Shown: piece after piece, positions 7,184 to 16,396 of the stretch
Layout: the number at the start of each line of letters is the position of its first letter
Numbering within the stretch: position 1 is the first letter of the stretch
From: Planctomycetaceae bacterium
GTDB taxonomy: Bacteria > Planctomycetota > Planctomycetia > Planctomycetales > Planctomycetaceae
DNA length: 34,166 nt
Direction: 5' to 3'
Assembly (NCBI GenBank): GCA_002724315.1
Contig: PBOJ01000052.1
Coordinates: forward strand, 1-34,166
Translations under genes and position numbers: made by a program
Notes under the pieces: generated by a model
Databases searched by the model: none
Told to the model about the DNA's origin: nothing
The model's input: only the letters and a program-made list of their open reading frames with translations

Positions 7184-10100
7184 TTATCCCTCGGATCTTG
7201 CCAGGCGTCGCCGACGAATCGAGCGGCTGCGCAATAGCAACACGGTTGCCATCGCTGTTGCCAACCCCAACCCAACGGCACCGGCGAGTCCGGCCAGCCA
7301 CCAGCCGATCCCGATCAACAACCAGGCAAATGAGTCGTGTTGTCGGAGCCACGTTCTCAGACGGGAACGCTCCAACAGCGGCCATCCCCACGCGACGGCC
7401 CCGGCCAGCGCGAGTGACACCAGGATCTGCCATGTGATCCACCAACCCGAAGGTGATCCGGTCATTTCCATCGGTTGCTCGATTGGACGTGCCCCTTGAG
7501 CGGGTGGCGGGGTGTTGGTCGGAGGTTTGCTCGACAGGGACACGTTGACCGGCGGATCGATGCGACGCGCCAATCGCCAATTGGGTCCGTTGAGGCGCCA
7601 GATTGTGGCGGGGTCGTCGTCATCCAATGTGTCGCGGGACAGGCCATCCGGCCACGAGTCCAGCCGTGAGACATCCCCCTCGGGGACCCAGGTGATATCC
7701 GATGGCAGAACCAGCAGTCGCTGGCGTACCTGGCGTCCCGAGAACAACGGCAGCGGCGGTGTCCATCGGTCCGAATCGGGTGCGTTCGGTAACGTCGTCT
7801 CGAGTGTCACCTCGGTGACGTTCTCGAAGTCGGCCACAAGACGACCATCGTCGACAGTCACCGAGTCGGGGTTGGGTTGCCATCGAATGGAGGTGTCCGT
7901 TCCGTTGACAGCCAGCAGGGCCGATTCCAACGTCACCTGTAACGGGCCGCTTCGATGTGGGCCAGGCAGGGGCATCGTTCGCGCCCGCAGTTGCCAGGGC
8001 CCGTCGGGATCGGATTGGAGTTGAAACAGCAGTTGTAGAGGTGTCGGCAACTGCTTTCGCCGGATGTTGAGTTCTGCCCGGACCTTACCGGATGACAGAA
8101 CGAATCGACCGGCCATCACTTCGCGGGCATCGGCGGCCAAGGTGGTCGAGGGGGCGGCATCTTCTGCGGGACTCGTGAGTTCGGCTCCGGTCAGAGTCAC
8201 AGCCAACTGAGGGTCGTGATACAGGCTCAAGGTGGTCGAGGAGGTCTCCGCGTCCGTGAAAACCACCTCGGGCAATGTGGCACGTTTGGTCACATCCAAT
8301 GGCAACTCACCCTGGATGGTAATGTTCTGGATACCCGTTTGAGTCTCCTCTTCGAAGAGATTGGCGTCCTTGAGGTACAGCACCAGTTGATCTCCGACCC
8401 GAGCACTTCGGGCGAGTCGATCAGCACCGTCCTGCTGTTGAATGCCGATCGAGGTGATCTTCAATCGCGGGTCGATTTTCAGGGCGTGATGAAACACCGA
8501 CAACCCCGTCGTTTTTGCCGAGGCGGTGATGGTCAGTTCCAGTCGGTCTTCACGAACGTGAAGGAACTGTTCGACACGTACAATGCGTCGTGGTTTCAGC
8601 GGCAGGACATCCAGCGGCAGGCTGGCGGGTTTCTCCAGCGTCCAGGCGAGAGAGGCTGTTGGTTGCGAGGCATCCTGCTCATTCAGCCAGGCCCGTGTGA
8701 ATTCCAGGACGTCCATCGGAGCCATTCCATCGGGTGACGGGGCGACCATGGCCAGTCGGAATCCGTTGGCCGGGCTGATTCCCATTTTCATCGGGCTCGC
8801 CACGACCGGGATGGGAGGGATGCCGTGGGCGAGCGTGATGGATGGGGCAACCGTGAGTCGCCCGGCATCGGCGGACACGGGCAATCGTCCAGAAAGTCGG
8901 ATGTCGAAATTGCTGGTCTGTGGATGTGCGAATTCGATGATGGCCAGTTGACGGCCACCCTCGGGAGGAAGAGACCTGATCGCCAGGACGTCTGGTGCGG
9001 CGATGTCCCCGGGTCGGAAGATGAGTTGGCCGGGCAAGGAGAGAGTGAGGACGTTCACGGCGCCGCCACGGACCAACACGGGGAGGCGATATTCGAGACG
9101 CGTTTCCAGTGGATGCACTCTGGCGAAGCAGAGTGGATCGGTGGTGGCGATGGAGCGAGGACGTGGTGTGGTGGCGGCCGGGTCATCGCTCCAGGTCAAT
9201 TGCAGTCGCTGGCTGGCACCCAACAGGACGTCCCCGCTTGTCGGATCGGTTCCTGTCGCAGACGGAATCGTGACTCTCGGGGGGGTGGCTGGCAGTACCA
9301 ATTTGAGACGACTCGCAAGGATCCTGGGAATGGCCAGGTCGATGAGACCACCACCAGATGACCGTTTCACCGTGGGGCGAAGTTCAAGTTCCACTCGGTC
9401 GACTCGTGGCGTTTCTGTTGTCCTCGGTGGCAGGTTCAACAACAGCATGCCGCCGTCGTTCTCCCGTGCTAGCGGATGTCGCCTGCCGTTGACACGACAG
9501 GCATCCGGAGACAGGTTGACCCCGTCGACAGGCAACCGGATCTGGACCGTTTCGTTTCGGCCCGTGACGACAGCTTCGAAGACTGCGGTCAGGCCCATCT
9601 CTCCGTTCGCCCGGATTGTCGCCGAGTAGTCGGCTCGCCTGAGTAGTACGCCGCTGTCGGTCTTGTTGGTTCGACGTTCAGTGAACAGGATTTCGAGCAG
9701 GTCCGGGCGGACAAATGCGAAGGGCGTTACCTGCGACGGTCTTCCATTGGCATCAACCGGCAACAGGACATCCGGGCGGACGGCCGTCGGTGGTTGGGCC
9801 GGTGCGGGTGTTGCTGGTGGCGGTTCCTGTGCGATGGTGTGCGAGAATCCGGCGCAGGCCAACAGCAGACCCAGTCCCGTTGGGATGCCTCGATAGCTCC
9901 GTGTCGAACCCAGCGACCCGTCCTCGATCACGTCAACCGTCGGGATAGCCAGTTGTTCGGGCGATTGACGAACCCACAGGGAGGGGGGCAGGAACAGCAG
10001 GAGCCAACTGGCAGCGAGGATGGCTCCCGTCAGCAGGGTCCACGGGGCCGGTGTCCACCACCCCAACAGGACCAGGCCCGCCAGGCCCGATGCAATCCAT

Positions 10101-12793
10101 CGAGTTTTCGGAGGCCGTTCGGACCGGCGGTAACGGATCCCGATCACCAGGGCCATGGCCAGTACCAGCCACGACAAGGCCGAAAGGCGATCGTATCGCA
10201 CCACGTTCACGGCCAATGCCGCTGGTGGGCTCGTAAAGGTGGAGCGTTGGGACGTCTCGATTGCACCACGTCTGGCCGCTGATCTCAGCGGTTCGGGCTG
10301 ACCGCGGCCAAAGATCCGTCTCCAGGCAGCCGCTGAAAGGGGGTTGAAGACCCCGTGATGAGGACCCCGGCCGACGGGGCCGAGCCAACGGGTTGTCCAG
10401 TGTTCTTCCTTCGATTGGCCTGCCAAAAGCGAACGGCCGGGAGAGCCACTGAGAGTTTGTCCGCGTGCTGTGTTCACCTCCCATGTGAATGTGACATTGG
10501 TGTCAAGTCGCGGGAAGGGAATTACACGCCGGGAGACAAGGAAACTGGTTGTCGCGGGGGTGGTGTATCGGACTTCGATTGTTCGCAGGGCGCCTTGTTC
10601 GAGTGGAGGTATCGAGACCTCCGTGTCGTCCGACTCGGCCCTCGCAACCTGTCCATTGACGAGTACCGCTTCGAGTTTCGCCACTGGTGGCAACTGGAAG
10701 CGGAAAGGGCGGTCGAAGACATTGCCGACAAAATTCATGTGTGCCGAGTGGTGGTCGTGACTGGCCTCGACGGGGGCCAACCGTGATCGCACCAGCATTG
10801 AGACGATGCGTCCCACGTCAGCCGGGGTATCGGAGTCCATTTTCTGGGGACTCGGTGAAATGGTCTCTGTCGCGTTGAAGTCTGGTCCTGCCGGTTTCCT
10901 GGAAGGGGGCTGGCTGGTCGTCAGTGCCCCGTTTTCATCGGTGGGCTTGCCTGGGCCGGTGCGGGTGGCGGGAGTTGTTGTCATGGAGGGGGCCCAGCGA
11001 AACAGCCCGCCTGGAGCCGACTCGGTCAATGCATCGAAACTGGCAAACGCAGGCCAGGGATCTCCAAGATTTTCGGGCCGAATTGGCTCGAGCGTTCCCG
11101 CGACGGGATCCTCCAGACGGGTGCCGACCAGGGATACGGCTGCTGCAAGGATCATGCGGTGGCGGTCACATTCGATCGGTTCGACCAACGGAAGGTCTCC
11201 GACGTCCAATTCGTTTCCGGCCCGGCTCATCTCGATCAGCAAGGGACGGGTCGAGGTGGTGTCGACGGCGTCAGACCATTCGACGATCAATTGCTGACGG
11301 TTGCCGGCGACCGCGATGGTTCGCCATTCGATCCGAGTCGCGGGGTCGACGGGTTGCAGATCGACAATGTTCCAGCCGGGAGCCAATAGTGCGCGAGTGG
11401 AGAACGATGCGCCGGATGTGGCCGACCAGGCGATTTCGGCCGACGCTGTCCAGCCGTCCTGGCCGCGATCGAGCCGAGCGAGGACATCTGCTGAGAGAGC
11501 GCGGCGAGGCCGGCCGATAATCAGTTCCAGTGAGGTCTTGGCGCCAATCCGCGCGAAGGTGAATCGCCGCCCGCCGACCGCGTCGGCGGTTTGTTTCCAT
11601 CCAACCGCCCGGAACGTTTTCAGTTCGAGGGGTTCGCGAACATTGAGCGTGAGATCCGGCTGGGAGTTTTCCGGATCATTGCCCAGTGGTTGTGCCCCTC
11701 TCACCGAGATTTGTGGCAGGATCCACGGTCGGCCCGCCAGGATGTCCGAGTGGATCGTTACCTGGAGGGTTCTGGATGTGCCGTCGGCAGCATGAGGCAG
11801 TGGGTCCGGAAGGGTGATGCGCCAGGACGCGTCGGGGGATGGGGTGATCGGTCGGACTACGACGGGGTCACCGTCATAAGAGATTGACTCGATGCGGGCG
11901 TCGGCCGGCACGGAGAGAATCAGGTCCTGGGTTGACCGGCCGGTACGCTCGAAGATCAGGTCGGTGACGATCCTGGCACCGTTGACAGCGATCTCACAAC
12001 TGGTGCGTTGCCTGGCCAGCAGTCGCGTCGGCTTGCCGGGTGTGGCGGCTGTGTTGCGATCGATGACCAGTTGAGAACGGTTCTGGTTTCCGAGTTGAAG
12101 CCGAAAACGACGGTGGCCGATGGGAACGGGCCGTGTCGCGTCGTTGGTGGACTGAGTGAGTTGGCCGCGGGATGCGGTGAGTCGCTGCGAACCAGGGACG
12201 TCGAGCACAAGCGAAGTCTGTACGGCCGGCGCGAGTCTGACATCGAATTCCTCAAGCGAGACGACCTTGCGTCCCTGCAGCGACCATTGGCCGGTGACGG
12301 TACTTCGACCCGGTGGCGCCACCAGCACGATGGTCCGATGAGCCGTGGTACCCCAGGTCAGTGGGCGGCCGTCCTGTTGCAGCGATGCGATCGCCAGGCC
12401 GAGTGGTGCCAAGGGGATGGCCGTCGGGCCGGGAGCGTTGTTGATGAGTTCGAGCGTGAGGCGGCCGTCCCGAAACTGGGTGTCGTCTATGCGAGCCGTG
12501 TACTCGGCGGTCTGGATCCAGGCCGCACGAGGCAGAGATCGCAGACGAGTGATTTCGCCGATAAGGTCAAAGTAGTCCTGGCGAGGGATCGCCTTCCAGG
12601 GGCCGGCGGGCCAGTTGTCCGTCTTGTTGTCATCAACGGCCCGAACCCGAATCGGGCCGATGATCGGTGAGATGACTGGAGTGGGGATCGGATCGTCGGC
12701 ATTTTTCTGGGCCGAGGTCTCCTCAACTGACAGCAGTGTGAGTGTGACGACGATCGCAGTCCTCAATACTCCGACCAGAGGACGGTCGTTCAT
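7184..12793 (-). CDS. Giant envelope protein: two beta-rich ectodomain modules with two membrane bundles
   Basis: This is an 1869-aa protein. The ATG at 12793 is chosen because it overlaps the upstream stop (ATGA) and is followed by a signal peptide with a TSAQK site; the frame extends further upstream but only inside the previous gene. Module 1 (about residues 25-865) is a long beta-rich ectodomain with a Thr/Pro-rich linker near its middle. Hydrophobic helices follow at about 868-888, 897-912 and 916-940. A second signal-peptide-like segment lies at about 955-989 and ends in TIAQE. Module 2 (about 990-1780) is another beta-rich ectodomain that opens like module 1 (RADYSATI compared with AEYTARID). 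Final helices lie at about 1785-1808 and 1821-1855, followed by an Arg-rich tail. I recognise no catalytic motif or named family. It is convergent with the protease operon, with a 42-base gap. It may be a natural fusion of two genes, or a pre-protein cleaved in the middle. Confidence 0.82.
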   Translation of the reverse strand: MNDRPLVGVLRTAIVVTLTLLSVEETSAQKNADDPIPTPVISPIIGPIRVRAVDDNKTDNWPAGPWKAIPRQDYFDLIGEITRLRSLPRAAWIQTAEYTARIDDTQFRDGRLTLELINNAPGPTAIPLAPLGLAIASLQQDGRPLTWGTTAHRTIVLVAPPGRSTVTGQWSLQGRKVVSLEEFDVRLAPAVQTSLVLDVPGSQRLTASRGQLTQSTNDATRPVPIGHRRFRLQLGNQNRSQLVIDRNTAATPGKPTRLLARQRTSCEIAVNGARIVTDLIFERTGRSTQDLILSVPADARIESISYDGDPVVVRPITPSPDASWRITLPDPLPHAADGTSRTLQVTIHSDILAGRPWILPQISVRGAQPLGNDPENSQPDLTLNVREPLELKTFRAVGWKQTADAVGGRRFTFARIGAKTSLELIIGRPRRALSADVLARLDRGQDGWTASAEIAWSATSGASFSTRALLAPGWNIVDLQPVDPATRIEWRTIAVAGNRQQLIVEWSDAVDTTSTRPLLIEMSRAGNELDVGDLPLVEPIECDRHRMILAAAVSLVGTRLEDPVAGTLEPIRPENLGDPWPAFASFDALTESAPGGLFRWAPSMTTTPATRTGPGKPTDENGALTTSQPPSRKPAGPDFNATETISPSPQKMDSDTPADVGRIVSMLVRSRLAPVEASHDHHSAHMNFVGNVFDRPFRFQLPPVAKLEAVLVNGQVARAESDDTEVSIPPLEQGALRTIEVRYTTPATTSFLVSRRVIPFPRLDTNVTFTWEVNTARGQTLSGSPGRSLLAGQSKEEHWTTRWLGPVGRGPHHGVFNPLSAAAWRRIFGRGQPEPLRSAARRGAIETSQRSTFTSPPAALAVNVVRYDRLSALSWLVLAMALVIGIRYRRSERPPKTRWIASGLAGLVLLGWWTPAPWTLLTGAILAASWLLLFLPPSLWVRQSPEQLAIPTVDVIEDGSLGSTRSYRGIPTGLGLLLACAGFSHTIAQEPPPATPAPAQPPTAVRPDVLLPVDANGRPSQVTPFAFVRPDLLEILFTERRTNKTDSGVLLRRADYSATIRANGEMGLTAVFEAVVTGRNETVQIRLPVDGVNLSPDACRVNGRRHPLARENDGGMLLLNLPPRTTETPRVDRVELELRPTVKRSSGGGLIDLAIPRILASRLKLVLPATPPRVTIPSATGTDPTSGDVLLGASQRLQLTWSDDPAATTPRPRSIATTDPLCFARVHPLETRLEYRLPVLVRGGAVNVLTLSLPGQLIFRPGDIAAPDVLAIRSLPPEGGRQLAIIEFAHPQTSNFDIRLSGRLPVSADAGRLTVAPSITLAHGIPPIPVVASPMKMGISPANGFRLAMVAPSPDGMAPMDVLEFTRAWLNEQDASQPTASLAWTLEKPASLPLDVLPLKPRRIVRVEQFLHVREDRLELTITASAKTTGLSVFHHALKIDPRLKITSIGIQQQDGADRLARSARVGDQLVLYLKDANLFEEETQTGIQNITIQGELPLDVTKRATLPEVVFTDAETSSTTLSLYHDPQLAVTLTGAELTSPAEDAAPSTTLAADAREVMAGRFVLSSGKVRAELNIRRKQLPTPLQLLFQLQSDPDGPWQLRARTMPLPGPHRSGPLQVTLESALLAVNGTDTSIRWQPNPDSVTVDDGRLVADFENVTEVTLETTLPNAPDSDRWTPPLPLFSGRQVRQRLLVLPSDITWVPEGDVSRLDSWPDGLSRDTLDDDDPATIWRLNGPNWRLARRIDPPVNVSLSSKPPTNTPPPAQGARPIEQPMEMTGSPSGWWITWQILVSLALAGAVAWGWPLLERSRLRTWLRQHDSFAWLLIGIGWWLAGLAGAVGLGLATAMATVLLLRSRSIRRRRLARSEG
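9830..9931 (-). other. Internal signal-peptide-like segment inside the giant protein
   Basis: On the - strand, a GTG at 9931 (residue 955 of the 1869-aa frame) is followed by charged residues, an Arg, the hydrophobic core GLGLLLACAGF and then SHTIAQE. This matches the A-x-A|Q style of the genuine signal peptides in this locus (AVAQD, TSAQK, APAQR, AVGQQ), and a Pro/Ala/Thr-rich stretch follows. No stop codon separates it from the first module. It could be a fossil of gene fusion, an internal start, or an internal cleavage site. Confidence 0.5.
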
Positions 12794-15700
12794 CCCTCGG
12801 CCTCCGATTCCAGATGGGTGGCAATCTCGGTGGGGATCGGCGAGGTCGGGTGGATGGCCGTGGATGGTTCGCGGCGGGCCGTCGCGTTCGCGAGAGAGAT
12901 TTCCCCCGAGGATCCACGAATGCCGTCGATGGGGGAGGGGAGTGTGGCGAGATCGATCGTGGGATGACGGCCGAAGCGATGGTGCAATATCGCTGCCAGC
13001 ATGGCCAGGGCCAGGCCCAGTAGTGCGGGTTGCAGCAGAAGGATGATCGGTTCGGCCAGCCAGATCGCCAGTACCGCAACGCCGAAACCGGCCGACAGGC
13101 CCGTGACCACGTGACGGGTGTGGGGAATGTAGAGGAGGATGAGGCCGGCCGCGAGGGCCAGCCCGGCTCCGAGAAGCACGAAGCTCCACTGGCTGATCGA
13201 GTGGAACGAGAAACTGTCCGGAGGACCAAAATTGCTGAAGGTGTAGGCGTTGCCGACGGCGATCGGAGGAAACTGGGGTGCGTGGCCAGGAACGGCCAGC
13301 CAATCGGCAGCGTGGTCGAACCCCGTGTCGGTTTCACGGCTGAAGTGCAGGCCTTGCCACTGCCAGGAAAACCGTGGGGAATGACCACGGGCTCCATTGA
13401 GCAGGTGGTGGCCGACCGGGAGATGAACCTGCCAGAGTGTCTCGGCGATGTGCGCGGTGTCGGCCAGTCGGGGTGTGACCAATTGGTGACGACCAGACAG
13501 CAGCCCGTTGTCGGATCGGGCGACCACGAGGTAGTCGACCTGCAGCAGGTGATCGGGTCCGGAGGTGAATCCCGAGACGTCCAGCCGGAACTCGGCTCCG
13601 CCGCCGGGGGTGACGGTCTCCCGGTAGTGATCGCTGCGGAGTGGCTGACCGTCCCAGTGAAATGCCGGGACACGACTCATCTTTGCGTCGGCTGTAAACC
13701 GCACCACCAGTGTCGTGATCTGGCCTTGGATGTGGTAACAGGCCCACGACTGAACGGTGCCGCGGTCGGGGTCCTGGAGCACTTGCACGATCGCGACGCG
13801 AGGAACCGTGAAGTGGTACGAGGCGTCGCGGTCACCCAGCCGCAGCGCCAGGTCGACCTGTGGGGGAGATCCACTGGCACGCCACACCGGGCGGTTTTCG
13901 GTATCCAATTCAGACTGCCAGGTTTCCCCGTCGAGCACCGCATCGATTCCCCCGCCGCCGGTCAGTTCGAATCGCGTTGACCTGAACGCCGCATCGGTGC
14001 TCTGCAACAGGGGGATGGGCATGGCCACCGTCGTGATGGCCAGGATTTCAGGAGCCGACAGTTCGAAGTCGGCGGTGATGCGGAAGGAGCCGAGACGATC
14101 CTCATCGAGCTGGATGTCGGCCTGTTGCTGGGTCCCGACCTCGATTCCCGGCCGAGCTTCGAGTGGGATCGGATCCGCATCGGGGTCGGCCTGCAGCCGA
14201 AATCGGACCTGGTTGTCCTGCAAGGGACGAGGGACCATCAGCTTGACCGATCCGATGCGAGCGTATTCGACCTGGTAGTCGATTTGCTGGGTGACCTGCA
14301 GCTTCCCGTCAGAGTAATTTGCGACGACCGATGAGGATGTGGTGATGCGTCGAGGTTGCGGCATCACACTCACCTGAAAGCTGGATGCCTCCGGCGGCAA
14401 TCGGAAATAGTTGTCGGCCGGGACGATGCCGTCTTGGAGTTCCTTCGGGAGTGAGATCAATTGCTTGAGCTGGGCCGAGAGTGGTCGCGTGGTTGTTTCA
14501 TTCTGAGGGGTGAGTTCGGTGTCTACGTTGATCGCTCGACCGACAACCAGAACAGGTTCGGGAGGTGTGGGGGCCACCAATGCCGGGAGAGTGAGCAACG
14601 CGGAGGCGGGTTTGCCGATTGGCCGATCGGCTTTGAAGCGGACGGCGAACTGGCCGTCCGCTCGGCTTTGGCGAGCCGCCAGTCCCACTCGCAATTTCTG
14701 GGTGTTCTTGTCGAAACGGAACTGCAGTTCCGGGGATTCGTCGGCGACGACCTGCCAGCCCTGCTCGGTCCAACCCGGCCAGTGGAATTCGAGCGCCTCG
14801 ATCGCACCACGGAAGACCTGGCCGCGAGGGATGTCGATGACCAACTCGGCGTTGGACTCCGAAAGTTTCAGGAACAACTGTGGTTCGGCGATGAACCGAG
14901 GTTCGATTTCGACCAGATCGAGTTCCAGGCGGAAGGGCTGTCTCAGGATCTCCCAGGCGCTGGCGATGTCATCACCGAAGAGTGGGGCCAGAGTCGGGGT
15001 GCGGGGGAGGTCGCGGACGTTGATTCGGTGAACAAAGCGGCCCAGCTTTCTGGCACTGCGGTAGTTGTCCAGCAGCTTCATCGCCACGTGGCCGGTCTGG
15101 TACCGCGCTTCTTCAACCTGGAATCCATCGATCACCAGGGGTTCGCCGACGGTGGGGAATTCGCCCTGCAGTGTCCAGCGGATGGCGATTGGGTCGCTGG
15201 CGGCATCGGAACCGCCTCCGACCAATGGAAGGTGTACTCGGCCGGGTTCGTCGGGGTCGATCTGGGGGTCCTGGATGGCGTCGCCCTGGACATCGACCAG
15301 CCGGTAGCCGGTGGGCAAGGCGACGGTGATCGTTTCGGGATGTCCCTTGAGGACGCGGATTCGCTGGTGTGTCTTGAGAACGACCGAATCGGTATTGGGT
15401 TCGACGGAGATGGCGATCGAGGAGGCCAGTACGGTGTCGTCGTCATCGGCGGTGGCGGTGGTTCGCCACGAAAGATCGAGTTGATCACCGACACCGTGCA
15501 CTTCGATCCGATTTGTGCCGTTGGTTCCGGGGCGAACGGTGGTTTGGCCACCTCCCTTCGGGGTTGTGGCTCTCAGTGGTCCCCCTTCCACCACCAGCAG
15601 CAGCCGCGTGCCAGCGGCCGGTGGAGTTGGCAGTGCCAACTGCAGCCGCCGGTTCGGGTGTTCACGAAGAACCGGGACGCTGAGTTGGAACGACAACTCG

Positions 15701-16278
15701 TGAAGGCCCTTGCCCTTCAACCACCAGCGGAGTCCGTTGGCAGGATTGGTCTTTCGCGTATCCGGCCGCGATTGTCCCGGGCCCTTGTAGGTCACCGGCG
15801 AAGTGAGGACCGTGTTTCCGTTCCCCATCCGCAGCGATACCGGGATCCACTCCTCGGCTCGTTGTACCCGCACTTCTACCCGAGCATTCAGCAGGGCACG
15901 GTCTCCGAGAACTCGACCGTCCAGTGAGACACTTGTGACGTGAAACGGGGGGGCCTGTTGGTTGTTCTGCCACCGGAGAAAATCTTTCCAGAGATCGGTG
16001 GGGACGGGGATCCGTTGCCCTTCGAGACCCGGCAGGAAGATCCAGTTGGCGGTGTTTTTGGGCTGTGGCGAACCGGGCTTGTCGGACGGCTTGGCTGCGG
16101 GTTGACCGGTGACCTTTGGAGGTTTTGCTGTCGGCTGAGGCGCAACGACAGACTTGGCCGGCGGTGCCGCCGGCCGCTGGGCCGGTGCTGTGTCGCCGAC
16201 CATCAGGCCGATCGTCAGGAGCAACCAGGGGCTCCCGGCAGTTGGACGCAGAACGCGTCGCTTTGAAGGGACATGCAT
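12790..16278 (-). CDS. Large secreted beta-rich protein with C-terminal membrane bundle
   Basis: This is an 1162-aa protein. The ATG at 16278 is preferred over upstream in-frame ATGs (16302, 16353) because a purine-rich GGAGCAGGTGGG lies ahead of it and the signal peptide (basic residues, then SPWLLLTIGLMVG, APAQR site) begins directly after. Residues about 35-75 are a Pro/Lys/Ala-rich linker. Residues about 75-1020 are predicted beta-rich, with no Cys-rich or catalytic motif that I can name. Near the end of the ectodomain, TPRLADTAHIAETLWQVH resembles FPRLDTNVTFTWEVN at the end of module 1 of the neighbouring giant protein, and a three-helix membrane bundle follows in both (about 1027-1103 here). 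The C-terminal 60 residues are hydrophilic. Its TGA overlaps the ATG of the 1869-aa gene, so the two are translationally coupled and probably work together at the cell surface. Function unknown. Confidence 0.82.
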   Translation of the reverse strand: MHVPSKRRVLRPTAGSPWLLLTIGLMVGDTAPAQRPAAPPAKSVVAPQPTAKPPKVTGQPAAKPSDKPGSPQPKNTANWIFLPGLEGQRIPVPTDLWKDFLRWQNNQQAPPFHVTSVSLDGRVLGDRALLNARVEVRVQRAEEWIPVSLRMGNGNTVLTSPVTYKGPGQSRPDTRKTNPANGLRWWLKGKGLHELSFQLSVPVLREHPNRRLQLALPTPPAAGTRLLLVVEGGPLRATTPKGGGQTTVRPGTNGTNRIEVHGVGDQLDLSWRTTATADDDDTVLASSIAISVEPNTDSVVLKTHQRIRVLKGHPETITVALPTGYRLVDVQGDAIQDPQIDPDEPGRVHLPLVGGGSDAASDPIAIRWTLQGEFPTVGEPLVIDGFQVEEARYQTGHVAMKLLDNYRSARKLGRFVHRINVRDLPRTPTLAPLFGDDIASAWEILRQPFRLELDLVEIEPRFIAEPQLFLKLSESNAELVIDIPRGQVFRGAIEALEFHWPGWTEQGWQVVADESPELQFRFDKNTQKLRVGLAARQSRADGQFAVRFKADRPIGKPASALLTLPALVAPTPPEPVLVVGRAINVDTELTPQNETTTRPLSAQLKQLISLPKELQDGIVPADNYFRLPPEASSFQVSVMPQPRRITTSSSVVANYSDGKLQVTQQIDYQVEYARIGSVKLMVPRPLQDNQVRFRLQADPDADPIPLEARPGIEVGTQQQADIQLDEDRLGSFRITADFELSAPEILAITTVAMPIPLLQSTDAAFRSTRFELTGGGGIDAVLDGETWQSELDTENRPVWRASGSPPQVDLALRLGDRDASYHFTVPRVAIVQVLQDPDRGTVQSWACYHIQGQITTLVVRFTADAKMSRVPAFHWDGQPLRSDHYRETVTPGGGAEFRLDVSGFTSGPDHLLQVDYLVVARSDNGLLSGRHQLVTPRLADTAHIAETLWQVHLPVGHHLLNGARGHSPRFSWQWQGLHFSRETDTGFDHAADWLAVPGHAPQFPPIAVGNAYTFSNFGPPDSFSFHSISQWSFVLLGAGLALAAGLILLYIPHTRHVVTGLSAGFGVAVLAIWLAEPIILLLQPALLGLALAMLAAILHHRFGRHPTIDLATLPSPIDGIRGSSGEISLANATARREPSTAIHPTSPIPTEIATHLESEAEG

Positions 16279-16396
16279 GGATTGGAACCCACCTGCTCCC
16301 ATGGTATCCGTGCCCGGCAGGGCCGGAAAGCACCAAAATCTCGGCGTTCGCACAATTGTCCGGGATGGGAACGCTGGCGGGTCCGCGGAGGTCGGG

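Noticed and set aside
12794..13303. Upstream extension of the 1869-aa frame to give a 2039-aa protein
   Set aside because: The extra 170 codons lie within the preceding 1162-aa gene, have antisense-like composition (Arg/Pro/His rich), and the ATGA overlap plus signal peptide at 12793 clearly marks the real start.
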